A stretch of DNA of 64,000 nucleotides, from positions 806,001 through 870,000 of the forward strand of contig VDMD01000007.1 of the NCBI GenBank assembly GCA_007026445.1, read 5' to 3'. Under the pieces are notes generated by a model that was not told the origin of the DNA, searched no databases, and saw only the letters and a list, made by a program, of their open reading frames with translations. The position numbers and the translations under genes were made by a program. Source of the stretch: Schizophyllum amplum. Lineage: Eukaryota; Basidiomycota; Agaricomycetes; Agaricales; Schizophyllaceae. Each line of letters begins with the position of its first letter. Within the stretch, counting starts at the first letter, position 1. Positions 11,244 through 22,014 of the stretch are shown in pieces.

Positions 11244-12636
11244 ATGAACTCCTCCTCCGCCACCGTACCCGACGACGACGCGCGGGCCCCCGGCGTGGGC
11301 CTGCGCCTGCGCAAGGCGTCGATGCGCGCGAGCGCGCTTATCACCCGCAGGCAGGGCATGTACGGCACAGACGAGACGGTGGCCGAGCTCGAGTCGCTCA
11401 TCAACAGCGCGTCATCGCACGGCGCCACGCAAGACAACTACCCCGCATACCCGACCCCGACCACCTACCGCGACCCCCAGCCGTCCTCGTCGCGGCACAT
11501 GCGCATGCGCAGCGAGTCCTCCGCCTCTGCGATCCATGTCCCCGCGCGCGCATCGAGCGTGGACATGTCGGGGAGACGCCCTCGGCCCACGCAAAGGTTG
11601 ACGCCGGCGCAGGAGGTCGCGCTCGAGTACCGTCGCAGCCTCGCGCGCTCGCCTTCCCCTCCACGCCACGCACGTCAGCTAAGCGCGCAGAGCACGCGAT
11701 CGACGCTGAGCAGCATGGAGTCCGAGCACGAGTCGCTCAGCAAGTACGATAACGCCTACTTCAAGTCAAAGCCAACTCACGTCGAGGACGCGTCCGTCGC
11801 GGGCGTCAAGAGCCTCATGATCCGCGACGCCCGGTCCGATAGGCGCTCCAGTGTCGCCTCGACGCGATCGCGCTCCGTGTGCGAGACGGCGTCCAGCTCT
11901 AGGGGCAGCGCGGTATTCCCGACGCCGCCGAGCAGCAACTTCGATAGCGCTGTGGACCTGAGAACCCCGCCGCGCGTCGGCTCCCTCCTCTCGCCCCCCT
12001 CCTCCGCGCTTCTCGAGCGTCGTCGCAGCAAGCCGCTCCCACCGATCATATGCGACAAGCCCCTGTCCACCTCTCCCCCCTCATCCGCTGGCGCCCCCAC
12101 CTCTGCGTCCACGATCACCGGCAATCTGCTGACTCCCAAGATTCGATCGACAGAGTCCCGCGCGGCAGACCTGCAGGAGCTGGTGCGTGGGCTATCTTCA
12201 TGAATCTTGTTCGATATACTGACATATCATCCCCAGGCAGAGATAGCGGCCCGCATCGTGTGCGCCCAAGGCAAGACCTCAGACGAGCCCGTGCGCTGTC
12301 CCATCCCCGGCTGCCGAAACCGATTGGCAGATGCGAAGAAGCTGGCCCTTCATCTCCATATCCACGAGCTTGACGAAAGGTGCGTGTTATCCACACGGTC
12401 ACGCAGCTCGAACCTGATTCAAGGCTCGCAGAATATACGACCCCAACGCCCACGCTGTCCGTGATCTGTCTCTGTACGAATCCAACCGCGTCAACACCGC
12501 TCGCCGCGCTGTGCGCTCTGTATCCAACTCCCCTCTGAGAGGTGCGGTCGTCACGCTCAATCTGCGACACGAACGTGAATCTAACCGTTCTCTTCCAGAC
12601 ACATTCTCGGTCATCATGAACGCTTTGAAGCCCTGA
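11244..12636 (+). CDS. Ser-rich protein with one C2H2 zinc finger
   Basis: Exon 1 (11244 to about 12182) encodes roughly 313 residues rich in Ser, Arg and Pro, largely disordered. Exon 2 encodes one clear finger, CPIPGC followed by HLHIH, fitting C-x4-C-x12-H-x3-H. Two more short exons follow: IYDPNAHAVRDLSLYESN, then DTFSVIMNALKP before the stop at 12634-12636. All introns are short GT-AG with consistent phase (donors gtgcgt, gtgcgt, gtgcgg). A single finger in a long disordered chain may bind DNA weakly or bind protein. I do not recognise an orthologue; a regulatory role is inference. Mammalian or yeast counterparts are not evident. Confidence 0.75.
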
Positions 12637-13286
12637 TCAGCATGCTCTCGTGTTTGCTTTCAGTGCTATGTGCTTTCAGTGTTGTCTACCAGCTGGATAC
12701 CCGTCGTCTACCGGCTGGATACCGGTACTGTATAGCTATACCACTGTCACATGTTTTCTATCGCACTCCTTTCTCTCCCCACACCCTCATTGTATCCCTA
12801 CCCGCATTCATCATTGTAGCCTCACGGACCGGTCTTCATCTCCTATCATCATGCCTTCCCTTTGTCACTATGTTCTCCCCTGGTCCCCTAAAATCCGCAA
12901 AGCCGTTGCGCATCCTCTAGTGATCAGTGCTTGCGCATCCTCTAGTCATCAGTGCTTCCCCAGGTCATCATCTATCCTATACGCGCGCCGTCGCTTCGGT
13001 AGCACCACTCGCATAATCGCAGTACCAGTCTTAGAATAATCACAAATGGTCCTTCATCGGCTACATGGATGATCTAGCTGCTCGGTTGTTCTTAGACATC
13101 ACGAACTCTGCTCTTTAGGAAAGTAAAGTACAACGGTAACTTGACGGTAACAAGCATACATAAAGACGGAGTCCAGCTCGACGTCTGATACAAGTACACA
13201 CATGGGGGGCCCGGGGTTGTACACAAATGTTAGGAGACGCTTGACAATCGGAAGGCCGATTCACCTTCCCTCTGCTCATTCTTCCT
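12637..13286. other. Intergenic between convergent genes
   Basis: The 3' regions of two convergent genes. A 129-codon frame (12650-13039) is present, but its composition is that of a pyrimidine-rich trailer and I do not call it. Confidence 0.5.
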
Positions 13287-14682
13287 CTAAGGCGGCAAAC
13301 CCTTCGACGCCGCCTCGTCGCGACATGCGCGACCGCAGAAATCGTCGCTGCCGTGCTGGGGGTACTTGCGGCACATGATGCACGCGGTAGCTTGGCCCGA
13401 CTGTACAGCCTCTCTGCAGGTGGGGTCAGCGAGAGACATAACGAGAGAATTGCGCGAGGAACGGGCATGATGACCCCTAGAAAATGGCCAAACAAATGAC
13501 GCGGAACCAAGCAAGAAACTCACTCCCTATGCCGCGCCGAGCAGTACTCGCTTGTGTCCCCGCTGGCATCTACGAACGGCGGCTGCGTGCATCCTCCGAG
13601 GGCGCACTCGGCTGGAACGATGCTGCCGTGCGACTGAGCAGCACTGGCCGTAGCGCCCTGCCCGTTGCTGTTGTTGAACGCCGCCGAGGCTCCCTTCGCG
13701 AGCGCCACCGCCGCCGTCACCGCAAGCATCAGCGGCGCCTGCTGCGCGGGCGGGAGCTGCTGAATAACCAGCTCTACAACAAACTCGTCAGCAAGCCGAG
13801 TCTCCACAGGCGGCTCTACAGCAGCCAGCAATCTATGTACGCACTAGCGACCTGCAGCGGGTCCAGCCCGCTGGTGTTGACGGCGTTGCCCAGGTTGCCA
13901 ACGTTGGCGCTGAGGGCGCTGAGGATGTTGCCGAGGGGTCCAGAAAGGGGCCCCTTGGTCGAGCGCTTGACGGCCTGCCCAGTCTGCGCGGCGCGCGCGG
14001 CGCAGCGCTTCCCGCAAAAGTCGAAGCCAGGATACTTGTCCTTCTTGCGGCAGAACTGGAGTCGGAGCAAGCAAGGTCAGCCTTAGGTGCTTGTCGGGTG
14101 GAGCTTGGAGTGCAACTCACATCACACAGCGCGGCGGACTGCTTGGCGCACGTCTTCGAGCAGTGGGCGAAGCCGCTGTGGCAGGGCTTCTGGTGGCAGT
14201 ACTGTAAAGCGGGGTCAGCAAAAGCTGCGATCGAACATCGATGCTGAAGGACGCACGCTGCACATCGCGGGCGTACTGGGCCCGGTGTTCTGCTTGGCGG
14301 GTCCTGCGCCCTGCTTGGGGGGTGCGGAAGCAGGCTTCGCGGGTGCTGAGGTCTGCTTGGGCGGTGCCGTCGCTTGCCTCACAGGCTGCGGTGCTTTGCC
14401 CGCAGACGGCGGCTTCGTCCCCAGCCCTGCCGGCTTCGCTGCCGGTGGCGGGCCCTGCTTGGTGGTAGGAGGCGGACCCTGCTTGGTAGGTGGCGCGCTC
14501 GCGGATTGCTTGATCGGCGCCGCGTACTGAGGCGGACCCTGCATGGTCGCAGGCGGCGGGTTGACAGAGCCGGACTTCGATGTGAGCGGCGCCAAGCCGC
14601 CCGGCATCGTCGCGGGCGCGTTCTGGGAGATGGGGCTCAGGGGCTGCGAAGGAGGTGTCGGGAATTGGATCGAGGAGCTCAT
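13287..14682 (-). CDS. Protein with four Cys-rich, probably zinc-binding modules
   Basis: Starts at 14682 with MSSSIQFPTPPSQPLSP. The N-terminal ~140 residues are Pro/Ala/Lys-rich with repeated PPTKQGPPP-like units. After introns come two adjacent modules, CSYCHQKP...GFAHCSKTC and CDFCRKKD...GFDFCGKRC, then a middle segment including QLPPAQQAPLM. The C-terminal part has a variant, CALGGCTQPP...SEYCSARHR, in which the last Cys is His, and a fourth, CIMCRKYP...SDDFCGRAC, before the stop at 13287. Each fits C-x2/4-C-x(10-18)-C-x3-C/H, a treble-clef-like arrangement expected to bind one zinc. Similar short modules occur in agaricomycete proteins of unknown function; I know of no tested role. Middle intron borders are uncertain. 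Confidence 0.75.
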
Positions 14683-15302
14683 TGTGTTGGCGAGCTAAGT
14701 ATTCGCTGGTGGAGGCTGTGATGTGGTGAAAGGCTCAGTCGAGGTCTCCGGCGCGTGCATATTATATGTAAAACATACCGGCGTCCTCGTGTTGCGCATG
14801 CTGTCGCCACGCTACTCGCAGGAGGCGGGGGGCCATCCGATGCACATACTAGAAGCAAGGCACCCTCACTGACAAGGACTGTGCACGAGGCGTTGGAGGG
14901 CGTGTATCTCATGTTCACAGTTCGTCGCGGTAAGCACCGCCTTGCGTAGCTCGCGTTGGAGTTTGCGGGGCTCGTGGACACAACACGAGGCGGATCATCG
15001 TCGCCATCGTGTTGATTTGAAGAGCCATCGGATGAGATCAGTAGCTCGTTTTACACGCTAAATAACTTCGTAAGTACAAAAGTTCTAAGAAGGCGTCTGT
15101 AATCAGTCCTCAAGCAAAGGCACATACATCTGCGGAACCCCCTGTTTTTAGACAAGAAAGGGATGGAGACCCAGTGGAGACCTCTAAAAAGTGTACGATC
15201 TCAACGAGAAGCGAAAAATCCAGCCTGTAAAGAGTTCTGTTCGCAAGAAAAGGACTGGTCCTGCTGTTCCGACGGGTAACTTGGCCACAACGGTCCATCC
15301 CG
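14683..15302. other. Intergenic, no gene seen
   Basis: Upstream region of the Cys-rich gene and downstream region of the small secreted protein. No supported exon. Confidence 0.5.
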
Positions 15303-15765
15303 CTACTGCGGCTTGACGCTGTACGATGAGCACCCGTCCGAGACATGGCCACCATATGTCCACTGCGGGCCGTCAGTCAGCTGACTGCATCAGCAGCCCA
15401 CATAAAATACAACTCACCGAGCCCTGCGAGATGCACTCCTTCAGCGGACGCTTCATCGCCGTCTTACAGGCGCTCGCCTTCGGCTTGAACGAGCACGACG
15501 CGCTGTTCTGGGCCTCGAGCACGACCTGGTTTTTGATGTAGAAGACGGTCTGCTGATACGAGTCAACGGTCTGCGGGCCGTAGGTCATGGTCGCGGCCTT
15601 CGCGCAGAATGAGTCGATCGCGGAGGTGAGGGTGTTCATGTCGACGGTGGCGGCGCCGGTCGCGTCGTAGCACTGTACGCGGAGAGCGGCGTCCGCTTCC
15701 GTCGGTGCGGAGAGGACGCTGGCGACGCAGAGAAGGGAAGCTGCGAGGATTCGAGTGACCATCAT
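15303..15765 (-). CDS. Small secreted six-cysteine protein
   Basis: Two exons, 15765-15418 and 15362-15303, with a 55-nt GT-AG intron, give about 135 residues. The N-terminus MMVTRILAASLLCVASVLSA is a typical signal peptide. The mature part has six cysteines (in VQCYD, SFCAK, ASCSF, SACKT, KECIS and DGCSS), an even number suited to three disulfides. Without the intron the frame ends after a 33-nt read-through, too short for an intron of its own, so I prefer the spliced form ending SSYSVKPQ. No known family recognised. Size and cysteine content fit fungal small secreted proteins, some of which are effectors or wall proteins; that role is not shown here. Confidence 0.65.
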
Positions 15766-16717
15766 TTTGGAGATATAGCGAGAAACTTCAAAGGGAATCG
15801 TCAGCATCGCCGCTGAGATTGCTTTCGCCGACGTACCTCTAAGTGCGAGAGATAGATGGGGAGAAGGGGAATAGGCGATGTAGCCTCAAAGTGCAGTTCG
15901 TCAGTTATAAAGAGCCCATACATGTAAGGCCGACGTCAACGACTCAGCGAAGGGCGGCGCTAAAAGTGCGCGGGCCGCATATTCAGCGAACATGGACCGA
16001 TGGTTCGCGAGATAGGCTGCCTTCCCAATAGCGATGCTTGCGGTGTCTGCCAGACCAAGGCTGGACGTCCATGGTGCGCGGCCAAGTATCACCGAAGCAT
16101 GGGGGCGAAGTCAGCGGTGGATACAGAGCCTCGGCGACGTCGGACACCCAGAAGCAGCAGAAGCGATGTACCCGTGGCACTCAAGCAAGGGGAATAGCGC
16201 TGGAATGGTGATTAGAGATTGAAAGACCGCAAGGGCAGCAGTAGCGTTGATACAGATATGACGGTTGGCTGTGGATAGGCTGGGGAGCAGCATGGCGCAA
16301 CGACGGGAGGTTCCCTCCGTCCGCTTCGGGCCCGTCTGTAAAGCGCATCAAATGAGTGCAGCCCCTCACGCTCGGCCTTCCGTAAGGCAGCTCGAGAGTA
16401 ACCAGTACGTTGTCTTTACACTTGCCACTGTCGTCCCGGGGTGCCTTCATAAGTCGTTGTCAACTCTGAAGCATAAAATGAGATAAGGACTCCCGTGCTT
16501 CAGGCAAGAGCTCGCTGGAATGTTAGTCACCGAGCGGGAGCGGAAAAAGGCAGTCGACGAACAGGATGAAGAGCATTACTTCATGCCACCATGGTCTGGT
16601 ACAAGCCAACTTGAACCGAACTTCCAAGTTCGGAAAACAATGGCGTGACTTTAACGGAGATCAATGGATGGCACGTGGATGAGGTCACGTCACAACCTTC
16701 CTTTACATTCAACCACC
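15766..16717. other. Intergenic between divergent genes
   Basis: Carries both upstream regions. A TATAAAG-like site near 15906 could serve the secreted-protein gene. No coding sequence supported in the remaining ~900 nt. Confidence 0.5.
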
Positions 16718-18008
16718 ATGAGCAAGACTATAACAGAAGATGAGATTGAGATACCAGAGGCTCCCCCCGTGATTCCCCAAGCCCCGCGACCACCGAAGAA
16801 GCCGCGACCAGCGAGAAAGCAGGTCAAGCCGGGAGACATCGAGCGCAAGGAGACGGTACAGACGGGCAAGGAATATAGTGCGTACACAAGATGTCAACAA
16901 GACCATTGTGTCTGACCGCATCTACAGACATATGGTACAACAAATGGGCCGGCGGGGACAGAGAAGACAGCTACTCAAAGTGCGTTCTGGCGTCAAGTTA
17001 TGCGGGCAACCGTCTGACGCCTAGACAGTAAAACCAAAGCGCAGGCCCGCTGTCATATCAAGACTGACTCAGGTCTTACGCGCGCGAATACGACGGGCAT
17101 GAAGTACCACTGCCTCTTCTTTGCGCGTGGGAACTGCCCATACGGCTGGGAATGCGAGTATCAGCATTGTCTCCCCGATCCCAGTCAGGCTCCGCCCGAC
17201 AGCGCCAAAGACGTCTTCGCCCGCGACAAGTTCGCAGACTACCGTGATGATATGGGTGGTGTGGGTTCTTTCAACAGACAAAACCGCACGCTGTATGTGG
17301 GGCGTATCAAGGAGACTGGGACTGGTCCAGAGACCGAACAGGTCGTCATTCGGCACTTCAGGGAGTGGGGCGACATCGAACGAGGTATGTCGTGACTTGT
17401 CATTCGCGAAGAACTTTTCGCTCATGTGCTTCCTTCTTTCAGTGCGTGTCCTGCAGTACCGCTCTGTCGCGTTCGTGACATATGTCCACGAGCTACATGC
17501 ACAATTCGCGAAGGAGGCGATGGCGTGCCAGTCTCTCGACAACGATGAGATTCTCAACGTGCGCTGGGCGACCGAAGACCCGAACCCAGTCACCAAAGTC
17601 ACCGAGAAGCGCCGACTCGAGGAAATGGGACAAGAAGCCATCCGCGAGCGCATGGATCCGCGCGTCGTCGACGCCATGCGTGCCGTACGTGCACTGGAGG
17701 ATGGCGACATACTCGAGGACGACGACGATGACGACCCTGTCCCCGATGCGAAGCGGCGACGGATAGAGTACACGCAGGATGAGGACGACGACGATGACGA
17801 CTTGTCGCCTCCACCGCAGTCGCCGCCTCAGGATCTTCCGCAGGGTCGAGGACTGCTGACGGCGGACGCCATGGAAGGGCTGAAGTACTTTGCGGAAATC
17901 AGGAAACGGAACGGCGCAACGCTTGCGGTGCCCAAACCGAAAGCGGCGCCTCCTCCCAAGCCGGGAATGGGTCTTGTCGGTTATGGCAGTGACGAGGACT
18001 CAGATTGA
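16718..18008 (+). CDS. CWC2: Pre-mRNA-splicing factor Cwc2 (RBM22-like)
   Basis: Cwc2 belongs to the Prp19/NTC-related complex and contacts U6 snRNA and the intron in the active spliceosome. The start MSKTITEDEIEIPEAP is followed by short exons containing WYNKWAGGDREDSYS and TKAQARCHIKTDSG, as in the Torus region of Cwc2. Next is the CCCH finger CLFFARGNC-PYGWEC-EYQH (C-x7-C-x5-C-x3-H). The RRM includes RTLYVGRIKET and RSVAFVTYVHELHAQFAKEA. The tail is acidic (DDDDDD runs) and ends GMGLVGYGSDEDSD. Four short introns split the gene, one inside the RRM near 17384-17442. All expected elements are present, so the gene looks functional and expressed. Confidence 0.93.
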
Positions 18009-18212
18009 CCGTGGACTTCTGACTGTCTTCATACTGTATCACATTCTTTCTAGAGCCTTCACGACGACTGATACAGTAAATGGTGTACAGATAAGAACTC
18101 TGACTCTGAGATGAGCGTCTGCTTGAGCTTCAGCGGCACCGCCGTTCTTGTCGGCATGTGTTTGTGCTTGTGTAACATCGTTTGCAGCTGTCATCGTTTG
18201 CTCTCATCCGTC

Positions 18213-19649
18213 ATGACGGCCTTGTCGACGCCTCTGTCGGAACTGCTGGTAACCAATCGGGCCCCCACTGAGGAGGAAAGCCATTCGATCGAAGCTTTGC
18301 TCGGAAGCCGCCACCCTGGAAGTCCACTTACTTGAGGTTCAGCTTGAGCAGAAACGAGCCCGGCTTGGCGCGGTTCTGGAGTTCATACTTACGGCAGCAT
18401 CGCGCTGCTATAGCATCTATCTGACGTCTCCCGACGGAAGTCCTACAGAACGGCAGCGGCGGAAATAGCTTTCGCCACCCCCGAAATATGGTCCACCATT
18501 CACATCGTCTGCCTGCCGTACGAGAGCGACATGCCCGCCGATGCTCGCGCCGCCACTGCAGCACGCGCTGACGTTGTTGCAGCGTGGATCGCACGCTCGG
18601 GGACGCGTCCCCTTGACATCTCTATTACGACGGTAGGCGATTGACTTGCTGCGAATTATTTTGCGACGGAGAACGAACCAATTCGGGTAACCTCGACCGT
18701 GCCCTGAGCGTTGACGTCCATCCTCCCACACCGCCATCGCTGGCGACAGCTCGATATCGCGGCGTCCATGGAGGAAATCGGTACTCTGATAGCCCTTTGT
18801 GGTTCGGGGCTTATCCCCTCGTCCAGCGATGGCAGACCTGGCACCAGCGATGATGACTTCGACCCTAGATTTAGTGCGCATGCGCAGGGGCTGCATTACC
18901 TCAAACTTGTCTTCCCATCGAGCAATCAGGCGCGGTTGCTGCCTATGGTCGTGCGTCACTCCCTGGTTGACCTCCACCTCCAAAGCCTGTACTCTGATAA
19001 CGTGTCGCTGGATAGGCTCTTCAACCAGATCGTGTGTTGCGCGAACCTCCAGCGATTGATCATCGACCTGTCCCCGGGTGGTTGGATCTCGACACCCGCT
19101 GTGCAGGTACGGCCCCAGCTGCGAAGAATACGCGTTTCCGGCTTCTGTGAGGCCGCGCGATATCTGTTGGACATGATGAGAGCGCCGCATCTGGAAGCAG
19201 TGGAATACAAGGCAAGAGAGTACACTGCACGCGGCATCCAATCTTTCGCCGCATTCCTCTCTCGTTCGAACATCGATCAGGCCGAATCAATGTTTGCTCT
19301 CTGTCTGGAGTCATCACCGATGCTGGAGGATCTAACCCTCACCGAGGTGCGCTCTTGAGGATTCAGAGGTTTGCTAGGGCGATCGTGCCCTCCTTTGGTG
19401 CCCGCGCTGTGTCAGGCAGACGCAAACATGCTATGCCCTCGCCTGCGCTCCGTCAGCCTTCATAACGGCGAGGGGGTCGACGGACTATGGCTGTGGTTTT
19501 TTTTAGCGGCGCGCACGTCACGACGAGCTCAGGAGGAAGGGTGGCCGCTGCTCCAATCCGTCACGGTGCGTTTCCTCACGCCTCAGCCTAGCTTGGTGGA
19601 GAAAGTCATGCCATTCAGAGAGACAGGAAGTATAGATTTTGAAGCATAA
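18213..19649 (+). pseudogene. Broken F-box paralogue (F-box core deleted)
   Basis: Collinear with the gene at 23602: starts MTALSTPLSELL, continues through VQLEQKRARLGAVLEF, then WSTIHIVCLPYESDMPADAR (partner WASIHIVCMSFEDDMPDEAR), LPHRHRWRQLDIAASMEE, and ends near NMLCPRLRSVSLHNGEGVDG. The frame is broken several times: a stop at ~18334 with continuation in another frame, TAG near 18470, and more stops at 18640-18710. The block matching the partner's LPTEILQTIF...RVCREWRDV F-box core is missing. A 648-nt open stretch (18711-19358) survives and could make a leucine-rich fragment, but no Skp1-binding domain remains. Called a pseudogene by comparison with its paralogue, itself also damaged. Confidence 0.75.
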
Positions 19650-20351
19650 TTGGCGGCCAAGGCACATATAGTACACTTTCCAGATCACGGTACAGTCCAA
19701 GACAACCGCACGTGGCATTACATAGGAGCCGACTCGGTCCACTTACTCAGTGACTGCTTATGCCCTCTGGACGCGTACCAAGGCCGTCGACTTCTGGCGA
19801 GTCAATGGGATTTGCCTGTGGTCATTCATGTTGACGGTCAAGACTGAGAAGGTGCCCTGCCGGCATGGTGCGTATGCCATCTTTACGGTCCCTACCTGTA
19901 GCCAAGGGATGCCGTAATTGTCACAGCTCACGACTACTCTGAATCGCGCCGCTAGCGTTCGTCGACGGCCCTCTTCCAGCCCTCTCCTCAGACACGACCA
20001 GGCGCACATGATGGTACGCACGACACTCAATTAGACTTCGTCGCACCACTGCTGCAGCTTTTAGTATGGGCGAGCAACGACCGACAAATCGCGCGGTGAT
20101 GTCCCGCTATGAATATCTCGAAATCAGCGGCATTGACGCGCAACCCTCGCGGCCGGCCGTATGACTGTTCAACACTGTTGAGAAGCCGCCGCTCTAACGC
20201 TCACGCCTTCCACATACCTGCCGAGAGCTTGCGCGTGCTCTTACGCTCTCAGATAAATAGCAGCGCATCGCTGTGGCCATAGTCTCCTTAACTCTCCTAC
20301 TCACATCTCATTCGCCAATACCGATTTACTCGCCCTCACCCTTCACCCACA
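19650..20351. other. Intergenic, no gene seen
   Basis: Upstream region of the O-methyltransferase. An AGATAAATAG tract lies near 20251, about 100 nt before the ATG. No coding sequence supported. Confidence 0.45.
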
Positions 20352-21181
20352 ATGACGATCTTCTGGCCTGGCGAGCATGCCAACTTCGACACCTGGGCCG
20401 CTAGCGAGGCCTACCACGCCCGTTTCCTCGTCGGCGAGCCGGACGAGGCGCTCACCTTCGCTCTCGCCAACGCGGACAAGAACGGACTTCCCGAGATTGC
20501 CGTATCCGCCGCGCAGGGAAAGTATCTGCAACTCCTCGTGCGCGCGCTGGGTGCGAAGCGCGTGATTGAGGTCGGTACCCTGGGCGCGTACTCGACAATT
20601 TGGATGGCGCGCGGGCTGCCGAAGGACGGCAAGTTGGTGACTTTCGAGCTTTCAGAGAAGCATGCCAGGGTATGTGTTTTATCGGATTCCCATATATCCT
20701 CTTTGGAAGTTGGGATGCGTGCTGACGCCCCAATAGGTCGCCCGCGAGAACATCGCGCACGCCGACCTCGCCGACCGCGTCGAGGTCGTCGTTGGCCCCG
20801 CCGCCGACTCCCTCGCCGCCACCGAGGGCAATGGCACGTTCGACTTCGCCTTCATCGACGCAGAGATCGCCAACAACGTCAAGTACATGAAGGAGTGCAA
20901 GCGCCTCGTAAAGAGCGGTGGTGTCATTGTGAGTTGGCCACCAATCATTTTTTGCTGTGTATCCGCCCAAATCTCACATCAAACTCACTCTTCCTCCCCA
21001 GATCGTCGACAACGTCGTCCAGAACGGTCTCGTCGCAGACGAGGCGCAGACTGAGTCCTGGACCACGGGCGCACGCGACCTCCTCAAGTACCTCGCGACG
21101 GATGAAGAGACGGAGGCGACGACGGTTCCGACGGCGGATGGGAGAGGCTTCGATGGGTGGATGTTTGTGCTGAGGAAGTAG
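20352..21181 (+). CDS. Class I SAM-dependent O-methyltransferase (CCoAOMT/COMT type)
   Basis: Matches the small cation-dependent O-methyltransferases (Pfam Methyltransf_3), which methylate catechol-type hydroxyls using S-adenosylmethionine. The SAM-binding motif is RVIEVGTLGAYSTIWMARGL, followed by GKLVTFELSEKHAR. After an intron, ADRVEVVVGPAADSL and FDFAFIDAE supply the acidic/metal region; a second intron precedes IVDNVVQNGLVADEAQT, where Asp-Asn is the usual metal-ligand pair. Three exons, introns near 20670-20737 and 20930-21001, about 230 residues ending DGWMFVLRK, the normal length. No signal peptide, so cytosolic. It is the one intact gene between two broken F-box genes. Substrate unknown. 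Confidence 0.9.
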
Positions 21182-22014
21182 GCCAAGGATGTCATTGACG
21201 ATGCTGCAAACGAAGGAGCGGAGGAATCAGGACGCTGTTGAGGAATTGATGGGTGGTAGGCAGTATGTGGTATATTAGCCCGCGCACATATTCACTAGCG
21301 CGCGCAGTCGCGTCACGGTCCCGTAAATTTTGTACGCATTCACCTGCGAATATCAATGCGGAGAGTGCTGAGCGATACGTTCGTGTGCTTTCAACGATTT
21401 TTCCGTCTTTTGTGGCACGGAGATCAACTTGCGCAGGTAAATGATTATTACACGGTCACGTTATCGTGAGTGAGTTCTTCCGGAAGTTTAGTAATAGTAT
21501 GGCGCCCGACATGGTGATGCAATGGTGATGGACAACTTAAGTTCGACATCGATACGCGTCTTCCGTACCCTCATATCGTCTGCATGCGTTGTGCAGAGTG
21601 ACTGCACAGTGCGCACTCGCCTCATGTGCCATTTTCATCTGAGCGCTCACTGTACTATAAATGCTTACAGAGAGCAAAAATATGGAAGCGACCTGATTTC
21701 CTTTTCGAGGCTGGCCGAAGTTCGAACACCTTGCAAACCCACATCGGCCAATGCCTCTTTTGCGGCTCACCGACGTTTATCAGCACGAGGATCTCCTTCA
21801 TGCGCTGATTTCTTTCGCCGGCCGTCAGCTTTTGTCAAGGATGGCGACGGCCTTGCGTCCTGCAGGCTTACGCATCGACGTTCCGACACACCAGTAGCGC
21901 AAATCATATCGCTACTCTAGCGCGGTATAAATGCGCGCTCGGCCGTCGTCTCTCAGCATCCTAACTCCTCACTTGTCATACCTCTTCTTCAAGCCTATTT
22001 CGAGTTCCGACCAG
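21182..22014. other. Intergenic, no gene seen
   Basis: Open frames here (for example 21522-21920) overlap each other and have no domain similarity. The end nearest 22014 is the promoter of the Old Yellow Enzyme gene. Confidence 0.45.
21926..21932 (+). promoter_or_regulatory. TATA-box-like site
   Basis: TATAAAT about 83 nt before the ATG at 22015. Good position and sequence, although the gene it would serve is disabled. Confidence 0.45.

Noticed and set aside
12650..13039. 129-codon plus-strand frame
   Set aside because: Directly follows the zinc-finger gene and has trailer-like pyrimidine-rich composition.
17069..17773. 234-codon minus-strand frame
   Set aside because: Antisense shadow of the Cwc2 exons; its Ser runs mirror the acidic Asp codons.
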